Shown piece by piece: positions 24,035 to 32,054 of a stretch of DNA of 35,345 bases. How positions within the stretch are numbered: position 1 is the first letter of the stretch; every line of letters starts with the position of its first letter. Source of the stretch: Prochloron didemni P4-Papua_New_Guinea (lineage in GTDB: Bacteria > Cyanobacteriota > Cyanobacteriia > Cyanobacteriales > Prochloraceae); assembly GCA_000252485.1 (NCBI GenBank), contig JH610637.1, positions 1 through 35,345 on the forward strand, given 5' to 3'. A model generated the notes under the pieces. It saw only the letters and a list, made by a program, of their open reading frames with translations. It searched no databases and had not been told where the DNA came from. A program made the position numbers and the translations under genes.

Positions 24035-25015
24035 ATGGAAGTAATTTTTAAAGTAATTCGTACTCAAGCCAATAGTGTTCCAGGCATTCAGACTTATTCT
24101 CTAGATGTCCAACCAGCTTGGACCGTGCTGGAATGTTTGAATCAAATAAAGTGGAATCAGGATGGAAGTTTGGCTTTTAGGAAAAATTGTCGCAATACCA
24201 TTTGCGGTAGCTGTGGGATGAAAATCAACGGTCGTTCCGCTTTAGCTTGCAAACAAAGCATGGCTAAGGAATTGGCAACAGTTTCTCAATCTGGCTCGAA
24301 AATCCCAGAAATTACTATTGCTCCCTTAGGTAATATGCCGGTAATTAAAGATTTGGTAGTAGATATGAAGGGTTTTTGGCATAACCTAGAAGTAGTAGAG
24401 CCTTATGTGAGTACTGTAGCTAGGAAAATTCCAGAGCGGGAGTTTTTACAGACAATAGATGAGCGATCACAACTGGAACGAAGCGGCAATTGTATTCTCT
24501 GCGGTGCTTGTTATTCTGAATGCAATGCTAGGGAGGTCAATTCAGATTTTTTCGGTCCCCACGCTCTTGCCAAGGCACAGCGGATGATAGCAGATTCTCG
24601 TGATCAAACAACAGACAAGCGCTTGGAGCTATACAACAAAGGAACTGATGGAGTGTGGGGTTGCACTCGCTGTTATATGTGTAATGCAGTTTGTCCTATG
24701 GAAGTGGCTCCTATGGAACGAATAAGTGAAATTAAAAAGGAAATTCTCCAACGTCAGGATAAGGGAACTAGTCGCTCTATCCGTCATCGTAAAGTATTAG
24801 TGGAATTAGTCAAACAAGGTGGTTGGATTGATGAGCGTAAGTTCTCAGTGATGGTAGTGGGAGATTATTTTCGCGACTTGGTGGGGCTTTTGTCAATCTT
24901 TCCTTTGGGATTGAGGATGGTGGCTTCAGGAAAGTTTCCCTTCTCTTTCGAGCCTTCTGAGGGAACGGAAGAGGTGCGAAGTCTGATGGAATCAGTCCAG
25001 AAAATCTCACCATGA
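24035..25015 (+). CDS. sdhB: Succinate dehydrogenase / fumarate reductase iron-sulfur subunit
   Basis: Electron-transfer subunit with three Fe-S clusters. [2Fe-2S] ligands C52, C57, C60, C72; two ferredoxin-like motifs C153-x2-C156-x2-C159-x3-C163 and C210-x2-C213-x2-C216-x3-C220. In cyanobacteria it works at the thylakoid or cytoplasmic membrane feeding electrons to plastoquinone. At 326 residues it has a C-terminal extension of about 80 residues with a hydrophobic stretch (VGLLSIFPLGLRMVA), which could aid membrane contact. No flavoprotein gene is adjacent. Translation start is preceded by an STRR instead of a ribosome-binding site. Confidence 0.94.
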   Translation: MEVIFKVIRTQANSVPGIQTYSLDVQPAWTVLECLNQIKWNQDGSLAFRKNCRNTICGSCGMKINGRSALACKQSMAKELATVSQSGSKIPEITIAPLGNMPVIKDLVVDMKGFWHNLEVVEPYVSTVARKIPEREFLQTIDERSQLERSGNCILCGACYSECNAREVNSDFFGPHALAKAQRMIADSRDQTTDKRLELYNKGTDGVWGCTRCYMCNAVCPMEVAPMERISEIKKEILQRQDKGTSRSIRHRKVLVELVKQGGWIDERKFSVMVVGDYFRDLVGLLSIFPLGLRMVASGKFPFSFEPSEGTEEVRSLMESVQKISP

Positions 25016-25095
25016 CCAATGGTAATTCTACTTCATCAAAGTGAAAGCCTCTATAACTTATAATAAAGGTTTTTCCACCAAACGATGATATAGCG

Positions 25096-26019
25096 ATGAA
25101 GCACTTGCAAGGAAGAGATTTTCTCGGTATAGCCGATTTAAATGAGCAAGAAATTAAAGAATTGTTGCAGTTAGCAACGGAACTGAAAAGTGGCCAAACT
25201 CAACGTGTTATCAACAAAGTACTGGGACTCCTATTTTACAAAGCTTCTACTCGCACTAGGGTTTCTTTTACTGTGGCCATGTATCAATTGGGAGGACAGG
25301 TCATTGACATCAATCCCAAGGTCACTCAAGTGGGTAGGGGTGAACCCATTGAAGATACGGCCAGGGTATTAGATCGATATTTGGACGTTCTCGCCATTCG
25401 TACTTTCAGCCAAGAAGACATTCAAACTTTTGCCCAGTACGCAAAAATGCCTATTATTAATGCTCTCACTGACTTGGAGCATCCCTGTCAAATCTTAGCA
25501 GATTTTTTAACAATTCAGGAATGTTTTGGAACTCTTGAGGGCATTACTCTAACCTATCTGGGAGATGGTAATAATGTAGCTCATTCTCTCCTCCTGGGAG
25601 CAGCAATTATGGGAATGAATATTCGTGTTGCTACTCCAGATGGATATCAACCCAATAGGGAAATTGTAGCTATGGCTAAACAGCTTGCCAAAACGCCGTC
25701 GGCTGAGATTATTCTTACAGAAAATCCAGTTGAGGCAGTTAAAGGAGCCTCTGTCCTCTATACCGACGTTTGGGCCAGTATGGGACAAGAAGATTCAGCC
25801 AAGACAAGAATTCCTCTTTTTCAACCCTATCAGCTGAGAGAGGAACTTTTTGATTGTGCAGACTCCAAAGCGATCGCCCTTCATTGTTTGCCAGCTCATC
25901 GAGGAGAAGAAATAACTGCAGCAGTTTTAGAATCCGTGCGATCGAGAGTTTTCCACCAAGCAGAAAATCGTTTGCACGTGCAAAAAGCTTTGCTGGTTGC
26001 TTTATTAGGAAGCGAATAA
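25096..26019 (+). CDS. argF: Ornithine carbamoyltransferase
   Basis: Makes citrulline from ornithine and carbamoyl phosphate in arginine synthesis. 307 residues. Carbamoyl-phosphate-binding STRTR (51-55), HPCQ (129-132) and ornithine-loop HCLPAHRG (263-270) are intact, as is the D-x-W-x-S-M-G motif near 224-230. It is followed by lexA 92 bp downstream, with lexA having its own promoter. Confidence 0.97.
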   Translation: MKHLQGRDFLGIADLNEQEIKELLQLATELKSGQTQRVINKVLGLLFYKASTRTRVSFTVAMYQLGGQVIDINPKVTQVGRGEPIEDTARVLDRYLDVLAIRTFSQEDIQTFAQYAKMPIINALTDLEHPCQILADFLTIQECFGTLEGITLTYLGDGNNVAHSLLLGAAIMGMNIRVATPDGYQPNREIVAMAKQLAKTPSAEIILTENPVEAVKGASVLYTDVWASMGQEDSAKTRIPLFQPYQLREELFDCADSKAIALHCLPAHRGEEITAAVLESVRSRVFHQAENRLHVQKALLVALLGSE

Positions 26020-26055
26020 TTAAATTTATCACGCCTTATTTTTCTCTTTAAGAAT

Positions 26056-26069
26056 AGTACTGATGTTCT
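26056..26069 (+). promoter_or_regulatory. LexA box upstream of lexA
   Basis: AGTACTGATGTTCT matches the cyanobacterial LexA-box consensus RGTACNNNDGTWCB at every position. It overlaps the first base of a TATAAT -10 hexamer at 26069-26074, so LexA binding would block its own promoter. The -35 is weak. Start codon at 26112. Confidence 0.85.
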
Positions 26070-26111
26070 ATAATCGATGAAGAGTTGATTACTTGCCCTA
26101 GGATAAAGATA

Positions 26112-26735
26112 ATGGAACAGCTCACCGCAGCCCAGCAAGAACTATACGATTGGCTAGTAGAATATATTCGCACTACCCAATACGCTCCTTCTATTAGACA
26201 GATGATGCGAGCAATGAATCTGAAATCTCCAGCACCGATTCAAAGTCGGTTGGAAAGATTGAAGAATAAAGGCTATATAGACTGGACGGAAGGTAAAGCG
26301 CGAACTATTAGGATAGTTAATCCTATCTTATCTACAGGAATACAAGTATTGGGAAGCATCGCTGCTGGTGGATTAGTTGAACCTTTTACCGATTTCCAAG
26401 AAACTCTCGACTTATCTAATTTTTTCAATCGCGATCACTGTTTTGCCCTCAGAGTAGTGGGAGATAGCATGATTGAAGATTCTATTGCCGATGGAGACTT
26501 GGCCATTCTTCGTTCTGTTGCTGTTGACGAACAGCTTAAAAATGGGGAAATTGTCGCTGCTAGAGTAGAAGGACTGGGAACTACTTTAAAGCATTTTTAT
26601 TGCGATGATGGCAATGTTACTTTAAAACCTTCCAATCCCAAATATCCTCCCATTGAAGCAATGGCTCAGAGCGTCGAAGTTCAAGGTATTCTTGTGGGGG
26701 TGTGGCGCAGTTATAGTTCCACTATTATGCCCTGA
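26112..26735 (+). CDS. lexA: LexA repressor
   Basis: 207 residues from the ATG at 26112, with AGGATA upstream. N-terminal winged helix (LTAAQQELYDWLVEYI, SIRQMMRAMNLKSP) and a C-terminal S24 peptidase domain. Autocleavage features are present: A85-G86 site in SIAAGGLVEP, catalytic S119 in GDSMIE and K160. So RecA-stimulated self-cleavage appears possible, although some cyanobacterial LexA proteins have lost it. A perfect LexA box overlaps its promoter, implying autoregulation. Confidence 0.95.
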   Translation: MEQLTAAQQELYDWLVEYIRTTQYAPSIRQMMRAMNLKSPAPIQSRLERLKNKGYIDWTEGKARTIRIVNPILSTGIQVLGSIAAGGLVEPFTDFQETLDLSNFFNRDHCFALRVVGDSMIEDSIADGDLAILRSVAVDEQLKNGEIVAARVEGLGTTLKHFYCDDGNVTLKPSNPKYPPIEAMAQSVEVQGILVGVWRSYSSTIMP

Positions 26736-26780
26736 ATATGAGACAATAATAGTACATCATTTTGAATCAGGAGATAAATT

Positions 26781-27095
26781 GTGATTCTCACTACTTTAGA
26801 AGGAGTTCCAGGACAAGAAATTGTGGAACATTTCGGTTTGGTTCAGGGCAGTACGATCCGGGCTAAACATGTTGGCAAAGATATCATGGCCAGTTTTAAG
26901 AATATCATCGGTGGCGAACTGAAAGGATATACAGAATTGTTGCAGGAAGCCCGTAAAGAAGCAGTAGAGCGCATGGTCAGCCAAGCAGATCGGCTAGGTG
27001 CTAATGCAGTAGTGAATGTTCGTTTTGCTACTTCTAGCGTTGCTCAAGGGGCGGCAGAACTTTTTGCTTACGGAACCGCAGTGAGAGTAAAATAG
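26781..27095 (+). CDS. YbjQ/UPF0145 family protein
   Basis: 104 residues, GTG start with AGGAG eleven bases upstream. The whole protein is one YbjQ-type domain (so-called heavy-metal-binding fold, a pentameric dodecin-like assembly in structures): LEGVPGQEIVEHFGLVQGSTI, then LLQEARKEAVERM, then ADRLGANAVVNVRF. It is encoded three bases upstream of a membrane-anchored paralogue, and an M48 protease follows, so the three probably form an operon. Biochemical role unknown. Confidence 0.88.
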   Translation: MILTTLEGVPGQEIVEHFGLVQGSTIRAKHVGKDIMASFKNIIGGELKGYTELLQEARKEAVERMVSQADRLGANAVVNVRFATSSVAQGAAELFAYGTAVRVK

Positions 27096-27097
27096 AT

Positions 27098-27553
27098 ATG
27101 TCCGATTTGATTAATGTAATTATCTTTTTGGGTTTACTTGCTCTAGGGTATTTTTCCGGCACTTACTTCGAGCAACAACACTATAAATCCATTAAGAAAC
27201 GGGAAAAGAAAACTCTCTATGTGCCTACTGTTACTTTCGGTGCCAAACAAGCAATGCCAGAAGCTAGAGACGCAGCTCTTTTTGCCGGTAGTGTAGTCAT
27301 TGGGGCTGACTACTTTAAAACTTTTGTTTCTTACCTCCGTAACCTCGTGGGTGGTCGGGTGGTGGTGTATGAAAGTTTGTTGGATCGGGGAAGAAGAGAA
27401 GCTTTGTTGCGAATGAAGGAGCAGGCCATCGCTTGGGGAGCGACTCAAGTGGTCAACGTGCGGCTGGAATCTTCTAATATCGGCCAACAAGCTGGAAGTA
27501 ATAAGGGGATGATGGCAATTGAAGTTATTGCCTATGGAACAGGGGTTAAATAG
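27098..27553 (+). CDS. Membrane-anchored YbjQ-like protein
   Basis: 151 residues. An N-terminal transmembrane helix (LINVIIFLGLLALGYFSGTYF) is followed by a basic stretch (KSIKKREKK), which predicts a cytoplasmic YbjQ-like domain. That domain keeps the LLDRGRREALLRM and AIAWGATQVVNVRLE motifs. Starts two bases after the stop of the first ybjQ gene; the M48 protease start is three bases after its own stop. It is likely a membrane partner of the soluble YbjQ and the protease. Confidence 0.82.
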   Translation: MSDLINVIIFLGLLALGYFSGTYFEQQHYKSIKKREKKTLYVPTVTFGAKQAMPEARDAALFAGSVVIGADYFKTFVSYLRNLVGGRVVVYESLLDRGRREALLRMKEQAIAWGATQVVNVRLESSNIGQQAGSNKGMMAIEVIAYGTGVK

Positions 27554-27556
27554 GCA

Positions 27557-28402
27557 ATGAAATATACTCCTAAAGAAATACCCGAGGAAGTTAACGTCAA
27601 CGTGACGAGAGTTCATCCTCTCGTCAATTTTGCCTATCTCTTAGGTACCACCATTGGTGTTTCTATTCTGATTTATCTGGGTTTGGGCTTTGCAGCGGCT
27701 CAACTGACAACTAGAATCAGTCCGGAAATGGAGATAAAAATCGGTCAAAGTCTTTTTCCCAAAGGACTTTTTTCTAGTTCTCTGAAGAATCAGGAACGAT
27801 TGGAATACGTACAAGAATTAGCCACTTCTTTACAGGAAGATATGGGGGCTACTCGCATCCCTATAACAGTTCACTTGTGGGAAAATGAAGCGCTCAATGC
27901 TGCTATTTTTCCAGGAGGCAATATTGTGGTGACTACTGGACTTCTGGATGCTGTAGAAACAGAAAATGAGTTGGCTTTCGTGTTGGCTCACGAGTTGGGT
28001 CATTTTGCAGCTCGGGATACTCTCAAGGGTTTGGGGAGATCCCTTGTTTTTGTTTTTGTCACCAGCGCGATCGGCTTGGGGACTCAAGATGCAGGGGGTT
28101 TGTCAGCAGTAGTTTCTACTAGCGGGCAGTTAACTAATTTGCATTTTAGAATTCGCCAAGAATCTGCTGCAGATTTGTATGCTTTAGAAGCAATTATTCG
28201 TCGCTACCAACATGGGGGTAATAGTCTGGATTTGTTTGAGCGAATTAAAGTTAAAGACAGTAGAGGTAAGTTTGAAGAGTATTTGTCTACTCATCCTCTT
28301 ACCCAAGATCGGATTGATGAGTTGAACAAAATAGCAGCACAACGCGGATGGTTGATGGAAGGAGAAGTAACTGCTATGCCAGAAAATATTAGCAATTGGT
28401 AA
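27557..28402 (+). CDS. M48-family membrane metalloprotease
   Basis: 281 residues. One transmembrane helix (FAYLLGTTIGVSILIYLGLG) near the N-terminus, then an M48 domain with zinc motif H145-E146-L-G-H149 and the third ligand E202 in Q-E-S-A-A-D. The HPLTQDRIDEL C-terminal motif is typical of Ste24/HtpX/BepA-related enzymes. It lies at the end of a tight operon with two YbjQ-type genes. It may act in membrane or envelope protein quality control; substrate unknown. Confidence 0.9.
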   Translation: MKYTPKEIPEEVNVNVTRVHPLVNFAYLLGTTIGVSILIYLGLGFAAAQLTTRISPEMEIKIGQSLFPKGLFSSSLKNQERLEYVQELATSLQEDMGATRIPITVHLWENEALNAAIFPGGNIVVTTGLLDAVETENELAFVLAHELGHFAARDTLKGLGRSLVFVFVTSAIGLGTQDAGGLSAVVSTSGQLTNLHFRIRQESAADLYALEAIIRRYQHGGNSLDLFERIKVKDSRGKFEEYLSTHPLTQDRIDELNKIAAQRGWLMEGEVTAMPENISNW

Positions 28403-28651
28403 TATTTAGTAAACATTAAATCGTCCAGTAGGGTACGTTAGGCGCTAACAGAGTATTGATAACACTTATATTAAATATTCTAGAGCGCCGTCAAACTAGC
28501 CAAGACCTCAGCAATATAAAAGCTTGTAACTCATTGACCCATCTGCCTTGTCTCAAAACAAATTTTTTGTATAAGATGAAATCTAAAAAATAATGCTACA
28601 AATACAATAACAGTTCCTAATCATTTCCAGATGGTACAACACTTATATGTT

Positions 28652-28687
28652 GAAAGTCCCCCTTACTAAGGGGGATTTAGGGGGATA
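28652..28687. repeat. Dispersed C5/G5 repeat, copy 2
   Basis: GAAAGTCCCCC followed by AAGGGGGATTTAGGGGGAT, nearly identical to 1-36. Its final AGGGGG lies eight bases upstream of the dus ATG and could serve as its Shine-Dalgarno. The rest of the 28403-28651 gap is AT-rich with no gene. Confidence 0.75.
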
Positions 28688-28691
28688 GATT

Positions 28692-29708
28692 ATGTTAAAC
28701 ATAAGTAGCAGTCTCCAAGCCAGACTGGCAACTCCTTTAAAAATCGGTGCAGTTGAAGTTAACAGCCGGGTTTTGCAGTCACCTCTCTCTGGAGTAACCG
28801 ATTTAGTCTTTCGACGGTTAGTGAGGCGCTATGCTCCAGAATCCATGGTTTATACCGAGATGGTGAGTGCGAAGGAAATCCATCATCTGAAAGAATTACC
28901 CCAAATTATGGCGATCGCTACGGACGAACAGCCTATTAGTATACAATTATTCGACTGTCGCCCAGATTTCATGGGAGCAGCGGCCCGGAAAGCGGTAGCA
29001 GAGGGGGCTAAAACCGTTGATATCAACATGGGTTGTCCAGTGAACAAAATTACTAAAAAAGGGGGCGGAAGCTCTTTGCTGCGGCAGCCAGAGGTAGCTG
29101 AGGCCATTGTTAAGGCGGTGGTGCAGGCAGTGGAGGTTCCAGTGACGGTAAAGACTCGCATCGGTTGGAGCGACGAAGAAATCAATATTCTGAATTTTGC
29201 TCGGCGGTTGGAAGATGCTGGGGCTGCCATGCTTACTCTTCACGGTCGCACCCGCGCTCAAGGTTATAACGGTGCTGCTCGCTGGGAGTGGATTGCTAGG
29301 GTTAAGGAAGTTTTGTCTATCCCGGTTATTGCTAATGGGGATATTTTCTCGGTGGAGGCGGCAGTACGTTGTTTGGAGACAACGGGAGCCGATGGGGTGA
29401 TGTGTTCTCGGGGAACTTTGGGCTATCCTTTTTTAGTGGGAGAGATTGACTATTTTTTGAAATATGGTAAGACATTGCCTCAGCCTAACGTTAAAGAAAG
29501 GCTGGCATGTGCGAAGGAACATTTGCAGGGGTTGTGGGAAGAGAAGGGAGTGCGGGGTATTCGTCAGTCGAGAAAGCATCTGGCTTGGTATTGTAAGGGT
29601 TTTGTGGGAGCTTCTCAGTTGCGGGATAAGTTATCCAGGATTGAGACTGTTGAGGAAGGTATTTCGTTAATTGACCAATTAGTTATATCAATGAACAATG
29701 AACAATGA
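28692..29708 (+). CDS. tRNA-dihydrouridine synthase (DusB-like)
   Basis: FMN enzyme reducing uridines in the tRNA D-loop. 338 residues. N-terminal SPLSGVTDLVFRRLVRRY and the catalytic C115 in INMGCPVNK are present, as are the KTRIGW, LHGRTRAQGYNG and ANGDIF phosphate-binding motifs. The C-terminal helical domain is complete. The last four codons and stop come from an ATGAACA heptamer array. The DusB-type subgroup is inferred from overall pattern only. Confidence 0.93.
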   Translation: MLNISSSLQARLATPLKIGAVEVNSRVLQSPLSGVTDLVFRRLVRRYAPESMVYTEMVSAKEIHHLKELPQIMAIATDEQPISIQLFDCRPDFMGAAARKAVAEGAKTVDINMGCPVNKITKKGGGSSLLRQPEVAEAIVKAVVQAVEVPVTVKTRIGWSDEEINILNFARRLEDAGAAMLTLHGRTRAQGYNGAARWEWIARVKEVLSIPVIANGDIFSVEAAVRCLETTGADGVMCSRGTLGYPFLVGEIDYFLKYGKTLPQPNVKERLACAKEHLQGLWEEKGVRGIRQSRKHLAWYCKGFVGASQLRDKLSRIETVEEGISLIDQLVISMNNEQ

Positions 29709-29722
29709 ACAATTAACAATTA
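29690..29722. repeat. STRR overlapping the dus stop codon
   Basis: ATGAACA / ATTAACA heptamers. The first units encode the end of Dus (SMNNEQ) and its TGA; the rest are intergenic. Confidence 0.85.
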
Positions 29723-29861
29723 AGAGCCTGACGGGAGGAGCCGTTGCACTGGCAACAAGTCAGCTATAGTGGATCAAGCTAATTTTAGCGGCGATAGAAC
29801 CCTAGACAAATCAGCTACCAACATTGTATTATATATGTAGCGAATATTTCTAGATCCATCT

Positions 29862-31043
29862 ATGCCTTACGAACAATTAAAATTATCAACACCAGCTCCC
29901 GTTCTCTCTTGGGCTAATCACGATTTGGGGCATGAAGAAACCAAGATGGCCAAAAATGTAGCATCTTTGCCATTTGTGTTCAAACACCTTGCCTTGATGC
30001 CCGACGTACATTTAGGTAAAGGAGCGTTAGTCGGTTCTGTCATTGCTACTAAAGATGCTATCATCCCCGCTGCTGTCGGAGTAGATATCGGTTGTGGCAT
30101 GTGCGCCATCAAAACTCCTTTCCCAGCCAGTCAAGTGGAAGGTAAACTGAAGCAAATTCGTCAAGATATTGAAGCCGCTATTCCCGTTGGTTTTGCCGCT
30201 AATAAAGAAATAGAAAAAGCTGTAACTAACTGGCAAGGATGGAAAGACTTTAAGGAATTACATCCCGGAGTACAGCGCCTTAGTGACAAAGCAAGCAAAC
30301 AACTGGGTTCTCTCGGTGGAGGGAATCATTTTATCGAGGTTTGTCTCGATAGCGAAAATATGGTTTGGTTGATGCTGCACTCTGGATCTCGCCATATTGG
30401 CAATAAGTTAGCTCAGTGTCATATTGGTACTGCCAAAGAATTGGCGAAACTGGCGGAAACTAAGCTACCCGATCGCGATTTGGCTTTCTTCGTAGCGGGG
30501 ACTGAGGAATTTGCTGCTTATTGGCGGGACTTACAGTGGGCGCAAAATTACGCTCGCTACAACCGGGAAGTGATGATGGCTAGGTTTAAACGGGTGGTGG
30601 AAAAGCACTTGGCGGGAGGAAAACCGACCAAACCTTTATTGTCCGTGAATTGCCATCACAATTACGCTGAAAAGGAAGTTCATTTTGGCGAAGATGTTTA
30701 CGTCACTCGTAAAGGAGCCGTGAGAGCGAGGGAAGAGGACTATGGCATTATTCCCGGCTCTATGGGGGCGCAGTCTTATATTGTCAAGGGCAAGGGAAGT
30801 CACGAGAGTTTCTGTTCCTGTTCCCACGGAGCCGGTCGTTTAATGTCTCGCACTAAAGCGAAAGAGAATTTTAGCTTAGACGATCTGATTGCTCAGACTG
30901 AAGGGGTGGAATGTCGTAAGGATCGGGGGGTGTTGGATGAAATTCCTGGGGCTTATAAGCCGATTGAGGAGGTGATCGATCGCCAGTCGGATTTGGTGGA
31001 GGTGGTTGCTAAACTCAAACAGGTGGTATGTGTTAAAGGGTAA
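29862..31043 (+). CDS. rtcB: RtcB RNA ligase
   Basis: GTP- and Mn-dependent 3'-phosphate RNA ligase used in RNA repair or splicing. 393 residues. Mn/GTP-site motifs: PDVH (47-50), VGVDIGCGMC (72-81), GGGNHF (152-157), HHNY (265-268). The guanylylated histidine is H322 in CSHGAGR. It is a standalone gene; no RtcA, archease or RtcR lies next to it. A long palindromic repeat follows. Confidence 0.95.
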   Translation: MPYEQLKLSTPAPVLSWANHDLGHEETKMAKNVASLPFVFKHLALMPDVHLGKGALVGSVIATKDAIIPAAVGVDIGCGMCAIKTPFPASQVEGKLKQIRQDIEAAIPVGFAANKEIEKAVTNWQGWKDFKELHPGVQRLSDKASKQLGSLGGGNHFIEVCLDSENMVWLMLHSGSRHIGNKLAQCHIGTAKELAKLAETKLPDRDLAFFVAGTEEFAAYWRDLQWAQNYARYNREVMMARFKRVVEKHLAGGKPTKPLLSVNCHHNYAEKEVHFGEDVYVTRKGAVRAREEDYGIIPGSMGAQSYIVKGKGSHESFCSCSHGAGRLMSRTKAKENFSLDDLIAQTEGVECRKDRGVLDEIPGAYKPIEEVIDRQSDLVEVVAKLKQVVCVKG

Positions 31044-31067
31044 ATTTATTCCCCTTGATGAGTTTTA

Positions 31068-31145
31068 GTAGGTTGGGTTGAGCAATAGCGAAACCCAACA
31101 GAAAGATTTTGGTTTGTTGGGTTTCGTTACCTCAACCCAACCTAC
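31068..31145. terminator. Long palindromic repeat after rtcB
   Basis: Perfect 15-bp outer arms (GTAGGTTGGGTTGAG / CTCAACCCAACCTAC) and 11-bp inner arms (CGAAACCCAAC / GTTGGGTTTCG). It is a copy of a dispersed GTTGGGTTTCG repeat; shorter relatives lie at 32811 and 33603. It may stop rtcB transcription, but its repeat nature makes that only a guess. Confidence 0.65.
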
Positions 31146-31297
31146 AATCTCTTCCACTTTAATTTCTTGCAATTTGGAATACCATGCCAATAGAATATAG
31201 CGCTTCGCGAGAAAGGCGTAGTTACAACTAAATTTTGGAGCCTTTGATACAATTGGTGTCCCACCAAAATCTGTAAATAGACGAGCGCTTCGCGCTA

Positions 31298-31373
31298 TAG
31301 CTACTCTATCGATAGATTAGAGACTGAATATTTTTGCTCAGAGAAAATTGGATTTTTGGGAAAATTCTTGATA
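31298..31373. repeat. 75-bp palindrome-centred repeat, right locus, unit 1
   Basis: Contains TCTATCGATAGA at 31305-31316, then the conserved TATTTTTGCTCAGAGAAAAT stretch and TTCTTGATA end. Reverse orientation relative to 2728-2845. Flanked by AGCGCTTCGCG elements on both sides. Confidence 0.8.
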
Positions 31374-31522
31374 TAGCGCTTCGCGAGTAAAGTGTCGTTG
31401 CATACTACGTTGTTGTTACCAAAGTAATATAATAGCTGCATCACCTTTGTACAAAGCGAAAGGGGCATTTTTCTTATCAACCTCTTAATTGTTCATTGTT
31501 AATTGTTCATTGCTCATTGCTA

Positions 31523-31644
31523 TAGCTACTCTATCGATAGATTAGAGACTGGATATTTTTGCTCAGAGAAAATTAGATTTTTGGGAAAAATTCTTGATAG
31601 CTACTCTATCGATAGATTAGAGACTGGATATTTTTGCTCAGAGA
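31523..31644. repeat. 75-bp palindrome-centred repeat, right locus, units 2-3
   Basis: One full and one partial unit; palindromes at 31530-31541 and 31605-31616, 75 bp apart and 225 bp (three periods) from the palindrome of unit 1. The third unit ends at the fragment of a secreted-protein gene. Confidence 0.85.
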
Positions 31645-31796
31645 TAGGATTAACTAACTCTGGTGGAGTATTACCTCCTGCTATTTGGGTGTGAGCCTGC
31701 GGTACGGCTGGTATTGCTTCTAGATTACCAGCATTGTCCCTGGCAACACTATAGAACTCATAGCTATGTCCTGGTTCCCCCACAAAGGTAGCGAAT
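31645..31796 (-). pseudogene. Fragment of a secreted Ig/FN3-like repeat protein
   Basis: Minus-strand coding remnant: GHSYEFYSVARDNAGNLEAIP is the typical last strand of an Ig- or fibronectin-III-like domain in large bacterial surface proteins. It has no start; on its 5' side it is cut by a GGTGGGC palindromic repeat (31802-31818) and on its 3' side it runs into the 75-bp repeat, which supplies the stop. A relic of a larger gene. Confidence 0.65.
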
Positions 31797-31843
31797 TGTA
31801 GGGTGGGCATCGCCCACCACAACCAAATCTTATCGAATACCAA

Positions 31844-32054
31844 TTCTCTGTAACACTGCGCTTAATGGAAAAGCTGATATCAAGAATGTTGCTTAATCTT
31901 GTTCAAATATATTAGTTGCATCTTCATAGAGAATTGGTAGAAAAAAAAGTTGATATGATTATTAGTGGATGAAATTATTGTGATTCGGGGATTTCATCAT
32001 GTTCTCTTGCTCACCAAGAAAACATATATCAAACAATAACAAAAAGATCTGAGT
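31844..32054. other. AT-rich gene-free gap
   Basis: About 200 bp downstream of the membrane-gene cluster. No gene, RNA or clear repeat seen. Confidence 0.5.

Larger units (their letters stand above)
31146..31644. other. Gene-free, repeat-rich region after rtcB
   Basis: No gene recognised. Three AGCGCTTCGCG elements (near 31200, 31286 and 31375), the 75-bp palindrome-centred repeats (31298-31373, 31523-31644) and an ATTGTTC/ATTGCTC heptamer array (31486-31520) fill it. Frames read across the 75-bp repeats stay open because 75 is divisible by three; they look spurious. Confidence 0.65.

Noticed and set aside
31503-31694. Open frame repeating SIDRLETGYFCSE on the plus strand
   Set aside because: It is translation of the 75-bp repeat, open only because 75 is divisible by three; no start context and no similarity.
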